NCBI RefSeq assembly: GCF_032681285.1
Contig: NZ_CP136336.1
Span: forward strand, 2,777,001-2,841,000
DNA from: Piscinibacter gummiphilus
GTDB lineage: Bacteria > Pseudomonadota > Gammaproteobacteria > Burkholderiales > Burkholderiaceae_C
Direction of reading: 5' to 3'
DNA: 64,000 bases
Below, piece after piece: positions 16,673 through 24,094 of the stretch; position 1 is the stretch's first letter, and each line of letters opens with the position of its first letter. The notes beneath the pieces were generated by a model. It was given only the letters and a program-made list of their open reading frames with translations. It did no database searches and was not told where the DNA came from. Both the position numbers and the translations under genes were made by a program.

Positions 16673-17353
16673 ATGAGCTACCCCGGCGGCAAGGGCGGAC
16701 TGTTTCGCCAACTGATCAACCTCATTCCGGTGCACTCGACCTACATCGAGAGCCACCTGGGCCATGGGGCCGTTCTGCGGCACAAAGCGCCCGCGGCCCG
16801 AAGCTTTGGCGTGGAAGTGGACGCTGCAGTGATCGAGCGCTGGGCAGGGGCATCGCTCCCCGGCTTGGAGCTCATCCAGCAAGACGCCACCTGCTTCCTG
16901 AGGTCGTTCCCCTTTGTCGGCGACGAATTTGTCTACGCTGACCCGCCGTACCTCCCAGCCTCACGACGGCGCAGTCGCGTCTACCGCCACGAACTTGATG
17001 AGCGAGCCCACAGCGAACTGCTCGATGTGCTCGATGCCATCCCGGCCAAGGTCATGTTGTCGGGTTATGGCTCGCCGCTCTACGACCAACGTTTAGCCCA
17101 CTGGAAACGGATCGAGTTCGACGTCGGCAGCCATGGCCTGCGCCACCGCGAAGTGCTCTGGCTGAACTACGAACCGCCGGCCGTTCCCTGTGACTTGCGC
17201 TTCATCGGCTCGACGTTCCGAGAACGCCAGCGCATCCGGCGCAAGCAGGAGCGCATGCAGGCCAAGATCCGCGATTTGCCCGCCTCGGAGCGCGCGCTCT
17301 TGATGCAGTGGCTGTCCGCCACCTATGGCGCAGGCGAGGGCAGTGCTGCATGA
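16673..17353 (+). CDS. D12-class N6-adenine DNA methyltransferase
   Basis: The 226-residue protein carries MSYPGGKGGLF at the N-terminus (AdoMet-binding PGGK) and the catalytic ADPPYLP at about residue 90, as in Dam/M.DpnII-type adenine methylases. It is shorter than most family members (about 270-290 residues) and has a compact target-recognition region plus a basic C-terminal tail (FRERQRIRRKQERMQAK). No restriction enzyme gene is beside it. It overlaps the following glycosylase gene by four bases (ATGA). In this setting it may mark self DNA in a system handling base modification, which is inference. Confidence 0.85.
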   Translation: MSYPGGKGGLFRQLINLIPVHSTYIESHLGHGAVLRHKAPAARSFGVEVDAAVIERWAGASLPGLELIQQDATCFLRSFPFVGDEFVYADPPYLPASRRRSRVYRHELDERAHSELLDVLDAIPAKVMLSGYGSPLYDQRLAHWKRIEFDVGSHGLRHREVLWLNYEPPAVPCDLRFIGSTFRERQRIRRKQERMQAKIRDLPASERALLMQWLSATYGAGEGSAA

Positions 17354-18135
17354 ACGCCTCCGTTACCCGCTACCCGATCCTGCGGCAGCGCCAGATCTTC
17401 GAAATCGAGCTGCCATCACCGCAAATCGAAGTGCTGCCAGGGGTGCCTTGCGGTCGACCGGAGGAGTTCCTGTCGCCTGCCTACTGGGCCTATCAGGCCA
17501 GCGCGGCGGAAGAGTTGTGGGACGACGGGCACGGGCTGCAGGCCGACGCGTCGCTTTGGCAGCAGATTGCCTTCTGCCTGCTGGGAGGCCATGGCATCAC
17601 CTTCGAGATGAATCGAATGGCGTTCGAGCACCTGATTGCCAGTGGCGTTTTCGGCAGCGGGGAAGTTCGTGCAGAAGACATCGAGGCCCTGCTGCTCGAG
17701 CCGCTGCAGGTCGAAGGGAAGGCTCGTCGGTATCGGTTCCCGCGCGTCAAAGCCAGGTTCCTGGCCGACGCTTATCGACGGCTGAACTCCGTGGCCAGTC
17801 CGGCCGAGCCGCGCGAGCTGCGGGACTGGCTACTCGGCTTCAAAGGGATCGGCCCGAAGACCGCGTCCTGGATCGTTCGCAACCACCTGGGCAGCGACGA
17901 CGTCGCGATCCTCGACATCCATGTGCTGCGCGCGGGTCGGCTGATGGGGCTCTTCACGGCCGAAGACGATGTGGTGCGGCACTACGCATCGATGGAAAAC
18001 CGTTTCCTGCGGCTGGCCCGCGGCTTGGGCGTCAAGGCCTCGCAACTGGACATCGTGATGTGGCGCCAGATGCGGCGCTCGCCCACAGCCGTTCGAGCAG
18101 CATGCGAGCGGGCCGGGATCGCCTTCAACGACTAG
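17350..18135 (+). CDS. OGG1-like HhH-GPD DNA glycosylase
   Basis: The 261-residue protein has the helix-hairpin-helix GFKGIGPKTASW (about residues 162-173), with the catalytic lysine in GPKTAS, and the catalytic aspartate in ILDIHVLR (about 188). These define bifunctional 8-oxoguanine-type glycosylase/lyases. The N-terminal half (LPSPQIEVLPGVPCGRPEEF) is typical of the shorter bacterial OGG group. It would excise a damaged or modified purine from DNA. OGG-type genes are known ancillary parts of type IV CBASS loci, together with QueC. Here its 3' end overlaps the convergent QueC-like gene by 11 bases. Confidence 0.85.
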   Translation: MNASVTRYPILRQRQIFEIELPSPQIEVLPGVPCGRPEEFLSPAYWAYQASAAEELWDDGHGLQADASLWQQIAFCLLGGHGITFEMNRMAFEHLIASGVFGSGEVRAEDIEALLLEPLQVEGKARRYRFPRVKARFLADAYRRLNSVASPAEPRELRDWLLGFKGIGPKTASWIVRNHLGSDDVAILDIHVLRAGRLMGLFTAEDDVVRHYASMENRFLRLARGLGVKASQLDIVMWRQMRRSPTAVRAACERAGIAFND

Positions 18136-18730
18136 CCTGCAAGTCCATCAGGCCGAGCGCATTTAGGACGTCGAGGCGCTTGACGCAGCCTCGACAGGTG
18201 CCGCAGGCCAAGTGCGACACCTGGCAGGAATGGGACCACATCAAAATCTCGGGCGGCACGCCGGATGTTCTGACCAGTGCCTCCGTGCTCATGGCCTGCG
18301 CCGGCGCGGTGATGCGCGGTGCGTATTCCTGAGCGGCCACCAGCTGGTTGATCGACGCATAGAACGTTGGTGTCCCGTCGGCATGGAGCTCGTCGCCGGC
18401 CACGGTGCCAAGCATCAGTTCATCGGCTTGGCTGTTCACCAGGCGCATCAGCGCGAGGGTGATGAGCAACTGGTTGCGGAACGGCCACCACTCGGGCGAC
18501 GGGCCGTCCAGTACCGGCCGGTCATCGACTAGCGAACCCCGCCCCAAGGCGGAGCAGTCGACCGTGATGACTTCCTGCTGCATGCCGAGCGCCTTGCAGA
18601 CTTCAGCCGCCGCGGTCAGCTCGGCGCGCGCTGGACGTTGCCCATAGTCTATGGTCACGGCAATCTGAGGCCGCAGCCAGTAGGCGAGGGTGATCGAATC
18701 CAGGCCGCCCGAGAGCAGGATGGCTTTCAT
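18125..18730 (-). CDS. QueC-like 7-cyano-7-deazaguanine synthase homologue
   Basis: The 201-residue protein has the PP-loop SGGLDS at residues 7-12 and a C-terminal zinc cluster, HSCQVSHLACGTCRGC, as in QueC. QueC converts 7-carboxy-7-deazaguanine to preQ0. It lacks neighbours for the rest of queuosine synthesis (queD, queE, folE), so it is more likely a defence-type QueC paralogue, as used in Qat systems and type IV CBASS. Its start overlaps the upstream PfkB-NDT stop by four bases. It converges on the OGG-like gene. Confidence 0.85.
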   Translation of the reverse strand: MKAILLSGGLDSITLAYWLRPQIAVTIDYGQRPARAELTAAAEVCKALGMQQEVITVDCSALGRGSLVDDRPVLDGPSPEWWPFRNQLLITLALMRLVNSQADELMLGTVAGDELHADGTPTFYASINQLVAAQEYAPRITAPAQAMSTEALVRTSGVPPEILMWSHSCQVSHLACGTCRGCVKRLDVLNALGLMDLQASR

Positions 18731-19947
18731 GTGCAGGCGGTTCCATAGGCCGCCCAGGCGGTCATGTACACCGCCGTCGCAAAGTCGGCCGTGACCTCCG
18801 CGCCGGAGCCACCGAGCATGGTCAGGTCACCGTCGTGGCCCGAGCGTGCAAAGCACACGACGGGCTTGCCGCTGCGGGTGGCGTATCCGATCTCGAAGAG
18901 GGTCCCCGGGTCGAGGTCTTCCAGCATCGCCACCATCACGTCGGCCTCGTTGAGCCCCTTCAGGTCCAGCTCCACGATCTCCTCTTTCGACCGACCGATT
19001 CCGACCTCGTGAAATGGCGAAAACACATCAAGGCCCACGTGGCCGAGTTCCCGCCTGGCTTCTTCGATCAGCCAACGCTGTGCCATGGTAAAGAAGGGGC
19101 CTGCGAGGTAGACCCGCGGCCGTGGTGCTAGCGGACGTCGAAGCGTCACCGGCACGAGCGCGGCCGCTTCGGTGGCCATGATGTCCTGGGTCGGAAAGCT
19201 CATCGAGCTGCAATAGAGGGCCGTGGCCCGCGACGCGAAGTCCGCGGCTTCCGGTGCCGGTCGACCTTGGGCCATCCAGGCCTGAGCGAAGGCGGCGGTG
19301 AACACGTCGCCCGATCCGATGGGGAAGACGGACGCGGTGCGATAGCTGGGGATGACGTTCAAGTGGCCGTCGGACACGACCCAGGCGCCGGCGGCGCCCG
19401 CCTTCACCACGGCCACTTTGGCGACCTTGCCCAGGTGGACAGCGCAAGCCTCAGGTCCAAACTGCGCCGTCAGCTGTTCGGCCTCGCCCAGGTTGCACAC
19501 CACGGCCAACTCCTCGGCCCGAGATCCGTTGGCCGCGAACTGCGCCGGCGACACCGGGGTTTGCGGGTCGTACACGCACTGCCGGGCTTCCACGACGGCG
19601 TCACCCTCCAACATGCCGAAACGGATGACCTGGTCGCCCTTCACGTGGATGTGCCGGGTCGGATCTTCCAGGGGCTCGAAGGAGGGCACGTACTGCACCG
19701 GTGTGAGGGCGTGGAAATACTCGAACAACACTTCCGGTGCGCCTGTAGTGCAAAGCGCCTCGAAACCGAAGGCATCGGCCAGCGCCTTGCGACGGGAGGT
19801 GCTCGCCGCGTCCGCGAAGGTATGCAGGCGCGCTGGCACGCCCAGAGTTGCCAGGACGGCTGCAGCCCGGCCGCCGGACCCGAAGAACTGATGCCAGGCG
19901 GGATAGTGGCAAAGCTCTTCGTATGTTCCCCCAGCGACCTCGATCAC
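18727..19947 (-). CDS. PfkB-family kinase fused to nucleoside 2-deoxyribosyltransferase
   Basis: The 406-residue protein joins two enzymes. Residues 1 to about 265 form a PfkB/ribokinase fold with an N-terminal GSGGRAA and the anion-hole motif GSGDVFTAAFA near residue 210. Residues about 275-406 form a nucleoside deoxyribosyltransferase with VYLAGPFF, ELDLKGLNEADV and the catalytic-glutamate region GTLFEIGYA. The first could phosphorylate a nucleoside, the second exchange or remove its base. The GTG start at 19947 overlaps the upstream stop by four bases. The fusion suggests one route acting on a (deoxy)nucleoside, possibly a signal or modified nucleotide. Confidence 0.85.
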   Translation of the reverse strand: MIEVAGGTYEELCHYPAWHQFFGSGGRAAAVLATLGVPARLHTFADAASTSRRKALADAFGFEALCTTGAPEVLFEYFHALTPVQYVPSFEPLEDPTRHIHVKGDQVIRFGMLEGDAVVEARQCVYDPQTPVSPAQFAANGSRAEELAVVCNLGEAEQLTAQFGPEACAVHLGKVAKVAVVKAGAAGAWVVSDGHLNVIPSYRTASVFPIGSGDVFTAAFAQAWMAQGRPAPEAADFASRATALYCSSMSFPTQDIMATEAAALVPVTLRRPLAPRPRVYLAGPFFTMAQRWLIEEARRELGHVGLDVFSPFHEVGIGRSKEEIVELDLKGLNEADVMVAMLEDLDPGTLFEIGYATRSGKPVVCFARSGHDGDLTMLGGSGAEVTADFATAVYMTAWAAYGTACT

Positions 19948-20285
19948 GACGTCGGCTTTCCTGACTGCACCCAGATGACGCAGCGCGCACCGCTGATCTC
20001 GGTCACAACGCCGAAGAAGGGGTACCCCTTCTTCATGCAGTCGATGAGCTTGTCGAGGTCGTTTGCGAACAGGGTCCCAAGGAGCGCCCCGCGGAGCTTG
20101 ACCTCGACGATGTCACGATTCCCGTGGCTGACCAGTTCCAAGGTAACGACGGACTCTTCCTTCACGAAGGCCATCGCTCTGGGCTGTTGCGAGGCCAGCA
20201 AGCCGTCGATGTTGACCGCCTCGCAATTGTTGAACTGGTCAGCGTTGCCCCCGCCACCGGGCCGGCTACCCTTGTTTTTTCCCAT
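19944..20285 (-). CDS. Uncharacterised 113-residue protein, first gene of the PfkB-NDT/QueC operon
   Basis: The protein starts MGKNKGSRPGGGGNADQFNN and is followed by a compact alpha/beta region with VVTLELVSHGNRDIVEVKLRG (read in two parts) and CMKKGYPFFGVVTEISGARCVIWV. There is no membrane segment. The AAAGGGGAG ribosome site supports 20285 as the start. It is coupled to the PfkB-NDT gene by a four-base overlap. I do not recognise the family; its fixed position in the operon makes it a candidate regulator, sensor or immunity-type component of this unit. Confidence 0.7.
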   Translation of the reverse strand: MGKNKGSRPGGGGNADQFNNCEAVNIDGLLASQQPRAMAFVKEESVVTLELVSHGNRDIVEVKLRGALLGTLFANDLDKLIDCMKKGYPFFGVVTEISGARCVIWVQSGKPTS

Positions 20286-20584
20286 GGGCTCCCCTTTGCG
20301 CATCAAGTATGAAGCTGATGCCATCCAGGCTGCAAGGCAGCCACGCCATGTGCCGAAACAAGCGTACGGATGCGCTGCGCGAACCGCCGTCGGTTGCGCC
20401 GGGCTGCTGCGAAGTTAGCCACTTCGGCGCCAACCTGACACAAGGTTCACCAGTGGCCGAACAGTGTGGGCGATCGACGGTCAACCAAGTGGCACGAGGC
20501 TCCGCCTAGCCGAGGCGTGATGCAAGGTCTAAAACTCGCATCAAGCGCGCGGCCTGAAGCCTGAGCTGAGGCCTGCCGGAATAG

Positions 20585-20600
20585 CTGTATATTTATACAG
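20585..20600. promoter_or_regulatory. LexA-like SOS box upstream of ietAS
   Basis: CTGTATATTTATACAG is a perfect palindrome and fits the LexA consensus CTGT-N8-ACAG of beta- and gamma-proteobacteria, with the usual AT-rich centre. It lies 79 bases before the ATPase start on the plus strand and 300 bases from the divergent operon. It implies DNA-damage control of the ietAS-like genes. Confidence 0.75.
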
Positions 20601-20678
20601 ACTATTCGGGCTGATGGTTCCCAATCCCGCGCTTTCGTCATAAACTTCGTCAATTCTTGAGCCGCTGGCTCCAATGGA

Positions 20679-21839
20679 ATGGATGACGGAAGTACCGCAG
20701 TGACACAAGATTTTGACGAGATTTCATCAGACTTCGCCACATTGGCGCGCCTGGCATCTGCCCAGTCGTACGAAGACGTGCGCCTGTTGCTCGCTCGGTT
20801 GGTGCGCAAGTACCGAAGCCAGCATCCACAGCTCGCCGCACAACTCGACCAGAGCCTGAAAGCCACCCAAACGCGGGCGGCGGGCGCCTCGCCTTTGCGC
20901 CGTGAACTCACCGCTCCACCTGCGCATGCAGGAGACGCCCGACTTGAGCTGATCAAGGTCTTCGACGATCTCGGCGGCATGGAGCCGCCTCTTCTGCCGG
21001 CACAGCTGATGCAGCAGATCGAGGCCATCGTGCTGGAGCGCAAGCAACGCGATGCACTGCTCGCCCGGGGCATTTCGCCCACCCGATCCGCCATCCTCGT
21101 CGGGGAGCCCGGCTTGGGCAAGACACTCTCGGCGCGCTGGATCGCCCATCAGCTGAACAAGCCTCTTTGGGTGCTAGATCTCACCGCGGTCATGAGTAGC
21201 CTGCTGGGCAAGACCGGCAGCAATCTTCGCGCTGCACTGGACCACGCAAAAGCAAGCTCTGCTGTCCTGTTGTTGGACGAAGTCGACGCGATCGCTAAGC
21301 GACGCAGCGATGAATCCGACATCGGTGAACTCAAGCGCCTGGTCACCGTGATCCTGCAGGAGGTCGACCAATGGCCGGACACCGGCTTGCTCCTAGCTGC
21401 CACCAACCATCCCGAGCTGGTGGACCCGGCACTGTGGCGTCGCTTTGACGCCGTGTTGACCTTCACGGCACCGGAGGCGGCCACCACCGCCGTGGCGATT
21501 CGTCGGTACCTTGGCCAGGACCTACATGACCTCGAGTCCTGGGTGGAAACGCTTGCCGCCGGGTTGCAGGGCAAGTCCCTGTCGGACGTAGAGCGCACTG
21601 TTGCGTCCCTTCGACGCGCCCACGCGCTGAACCACACGCCACTCGAGGCCCTGGTACGCCAAGCAGTGGGCGAGGGCGCCGGCGAGCTCAGCAAAGCGCA
21701 GCGCCTCGAGCTCGCCGTGCAAATGGCCCGCACGGGGCAGCACACCCACCAGGAAATCAGCCGGCTGACCGGTGTGGCGCGCGACACGATTCGAAAGCAT
21801 GCCGGGCCGTCGCCGCGGCGGGGAAGGGGGATGAAATAA
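20679..21839 (+). CDS. ietA: AAA ATPase of an IetAS-type pair (IetA-like)
   Basis: The 386-residue protein has an N-terminal helical region, then an AAA core with Walker A GEPGLGKT (about residue 141), Walker B LLLDEVDAI (about 197), sensor-1 ATNHPE and an arginine-finger region DPALWRRFD. A C-terminal helix-turn-helix-like end (HQEISRLTGVARDTIRKH) suggests DNA binding. It abuts the subtilase gene directly. AAA ATPase plus S8 peptidase is the composition of the IetAS phage-defence system. The start is ATG 20679; a GTG at 20700 with GGAAG upstream is possible. A LexA box upstream suggests SOS control. Confidence 0.82.
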   Translation: MDDGSTAVTQDFDEISSDFATLARLASAQSYEDVRLLLARLVRKYRSQHPQLAAQLDQSLKATQTRAAGASPLRRELTAPPAHAGDARLELIKVFDDLGGMEPPLLPAQLMQQIEAIVLERKQRDALLARGISPTRSAILVGEPGLGKTLSARWIAHQLNKPLWVLDLTAVMSSLLGKTGSNLRAALDHAKASSAVLLLDEVDAIAKRRSDESDIGELKRLVTVILQEVDQWPDTGLLLAATNHPELVDPALWRRFDAVLTFTAPEAATTAVAIRRYLGQDLHDLESWVETLAAGLQGKSLSDVERTVASLRRAHALNHTPLEALVRQAVGEGAGELSKAQRLELAVQMARTGQHTHQEISRLTGVARDTIRKHAGPSPRRGRGMK

Positions 21840-24071
21840 ATGGCTACCCGCTACATCATCGCCAAAGGTGAGTTGCTGACCTATCCGATCGGAGCGCCAA
21901 AGAAGGAGCCGGGTGAGAAGAACCACCCGTACACGCTCGCACAGGCGAAGGCAGCGCTGTTGCCCCAGATCGATGAGGCGACGCATGAGTTCGATCGCTT
22001 GCCGCCGCAGGCATGCCCAGGCGACATCGCAGTGGCGTTGGTGACGTTGCACCCGGCCTACCTTGCCAAGTCATATTTCCCAAGGCAGTTGCTGCAAACG
22101 GCGGGGCTTGAGTCGCTCGGCAGTCGCAGCGAGCGCATCCGACCGCGCCGAGTCACGCGCGCCAATGCACCGCCCGAGGCCGATACCACGCAGCTGTTTG
22201 TGGCAGGGCGTCGCTCGGCCATGCGCGCGTTCCGTGATTTCGCCGCGCACTTGACGGAGGGTTCGCGCGAGGCGGCGGAGTTTGCGCAGATCGAAGATTT
22301 TCAGGCGCTCACAGCGGACAACCGCGTCCGAGGCGCGGCCGACCTTGAACGCATTCCGAGCCGTCAAGGCGTGTTCGAGGTCGGGCTGCACGTGCCGTCG
22401 GTGGCAACCACGGATCGACTGCGTGAGGTGTTTGCCGCGTTCGCCAAGACCTGTGGCTTCGAGCTCAACCCGCACTTCCGCTTCGACGCCGGCAGGCTGC
22501 TGTTCGTGCCGGTCGAAGGCGACGCTGATCGGCTGCAAGAGCTCGCGCAGTTCTCTCTGATGCGTGTGGTGCGCCCAATGCCCAAGCTGCGCGCGGCTCG
22601 ACCGATGCTGCGCACGAGCCCCGTGGCCGTACCGTTTCGGCTGCCCGAGGGCGATGTCCTCAGTCGCGAGCCACGGGTCGCCGTCTTGGATGGTGGGCTG
22701 CCGCAAACGCACATCCTCGACCGCTTCGTGCGGCGCTATTTCGAAGCCGACGAGGATGCTGATCCGGTCGACGAGTACCTGGCCCACGGCTTGGGCGTGA
22801 CGTCCGCCTTGCTGTTCGGGCCGATTCCACCCGGTGGCCAGGCACCCCGGCCCTTTGCCGCGGTCGACCACCACCGTGTGCTCGACTCGGTGTCGGACAC
22901 CGAGGACCCCTACGACCTGTACCGCACCCTCGGTCACATCGAAACCATCCTGATTTCGCGCACCTACCAGTTCGTCAACCTCAGCATGGGTCCTGACCTG
23001 TGCGTGGAAGATCACGAGGTGCACGCCTGGACGGCCGTGATCGACGAGATCTTGAGCGACGGCAACACGCTTCTGAGCGTGGCCGTGGGCAACAATGGCA
23101 CCGCCGATGCGGCGGCCAGGCTCAACCGCATCCAGGTGCCCGCCGACTCGGTGAATGCGCTCGCTGTCGGGGCTGCTGACCGCAGCAGCGCCGGCTGGGA
23201 ACGTGCCGACTACAGCGCCATTGGTCCGGGTCGCAGCCCGGGGCGACGCAAACCCGATGTCGTCGCGTTTGGGGGATCAGGGCACGAATACTTCCACGTG
23301 GTTGCCCCCGGAGCCCGCCCTGATTTGTCGGCGACGCTCGGCACGAGCTTCGCGGCGCCCCTGGCATTGCGAGCCGCCGTGGGCATCCGCGCAGTGCTCG
23401 GCAGTGACCTCTTTCCGCTGACGACGAAGGCGCTCCTGATCCACGGCTGCGAGGCGAGCGTTTTCGACGGGACCGAATCCGTCGGCTGGGGCAAAGTGCC
23501 CACCGACGTGATGGACCTGATCACAAGCGACGATGGCGCCGCCCGGATCATCTACCAAGGCGAGCTGCGCCCAGGAAAATTTCTTCGAATGCCGGTTCCG
23601 TTGCCTCTCGCGCCGCTGGCAGGAATGGTGACGCTCACCGCGACGTTCTGCTACGCCTGCCCCGTGGACCCGCAAGATGCCAGTGCGTACACGAAAGCCG
23701 GACTGGCAATCACCTTCCGCCCGCATGCGGACAAGCGCAAGGACGGTGCGGCCCACGCCAACACCTACAGCTTCTTCCCGTCCAACGAGTGGCGGACCGA
23801 GGCGGAGCAGCGGGCCGACCTGAACAAATGGGAAACCGTGCTTCACTCGTCCCACACATTCCGCGGCTCGAGCTTGAAGGGGTCGGTGTTCGACGTCCAC
23901 TACAACGCCAGAGACTCAGGCGCGCCTGCCACCGGCGCAGAACGCATTCCGTATGCGCTGGTGATCACCGTACATGCGCCTCGCCATCTCGACCTTCACC
24001 AGCAGATCCTCCAGGCCCATGCAGTGCTGGAAACGCTGCAACCGGCCGTCAATTTGCAACTCGACACCTGA
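21840..24071 (+). CDS. ietS: Subtilisin-like S8 peptidase (IetS-like)
   Basis: The 743-residue protein carries the S8 catalytic triad: Asp in VAVLDGGLP (about residue 282), His in AHGLGVTS (about 315) and Ser in LGTSFAAP (about 503). There is no signal peptide, so it acts inside the cell. The first 270 residues are a non-catalytic region and the C-terminal 200 resemble a beta-rich domain. It starts one codon after the ATPase stop. In IetAS systems the peptidase is thought to be switched on by phage or incompatible DNA; the target is unknown. Confidence 0.85.
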   Translation: MATRYIIAKGELLTYPIGAPKKEPGEKNHPYTLAQAKAALLPQIDEATHEFDRLPPQACPGDIAVALVTLHPAYLAKSYFPRQLLQTAGLESLGSRSERIRPRRVTRANAPPEADTTQLFVAGRRSAMRAFRDFAAHLTEGSREAAEFAQIEDFQALTADNRVRGAADLERIPSRQGVFEVGLHVPSVATTDRLREVFAAFAKTCGFELNPHFRFDAGRLLFVPVEGDADRLQELAQFSLMRVVRPMPKLRAARPMLRTSPVAVPFRLPEGDVLSREPRVAVLDGGLPQTHILDRFVRRYFEADEDADPVDEYLAHGLGVTSALLFGPIPPGGQAPRPFAAVDHHRVLDSVSDTEDPYDLYRTLGHIETILISRTYQFVNLSMGPDLCVEDHEVHAWTAVIDEILSDGNTLLSVAVGNNGTADAAARLNRIQVPADSVNALAVGAADRSSAGWERADYSAIGPGRSPGRRKPDVVAFGGSGHEYFHVVAPGARPDLSATLGTSFAAPLALRAAVGIRAVLGSDLFPLTTKALLIHGCEASVFDGTESVGWGKVPTDVMDLITSDDGAARIIYQGELRPGKFLRMPVPLPLAPLAGMVTLTATFCYACPVDPQDASAYTKAGLAITFRPHADKRKDGAAHANTYSFFPSNEWRTEAEQRADLNKWETVLHSSHTFRGSSLKGSVFDVHYNARDSGAPATGAERIPYALVITVHAPRHLDLHQQILQAHAVLETLQPAVNLQLDT

Positions 24072-24094
24072 GGTTGCCAAAAGCCAGCTCACAC

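Noticed and set aside
17325-18332. Alternative plus-strand frame across the glycosylase gene
   Set aside because: It is an arginine-rich shadow of the OGG-like gene and runs into the convergent QueC-like gene.
18125-18730. QatABCD system
   Set aside because: A QueC-like gene is present but no QatA-type ATPase or TatD-like nuclease is linked to it.
15198-20285. Complete type IV CBASS locus
   Set aside because: OGG and QueC are present but no nucleotide cyclase, effector or TGT gene is seen next to them; the only cyclase trace is a fragment 25 kb away.
23789-24094. N-terminal extension of the HEPN-like protein
   Set aside because: It overlaps the end of the subtilase gene in another frame and has no protein-like pattern; the ATG at 24095 follows the subtilase stop.
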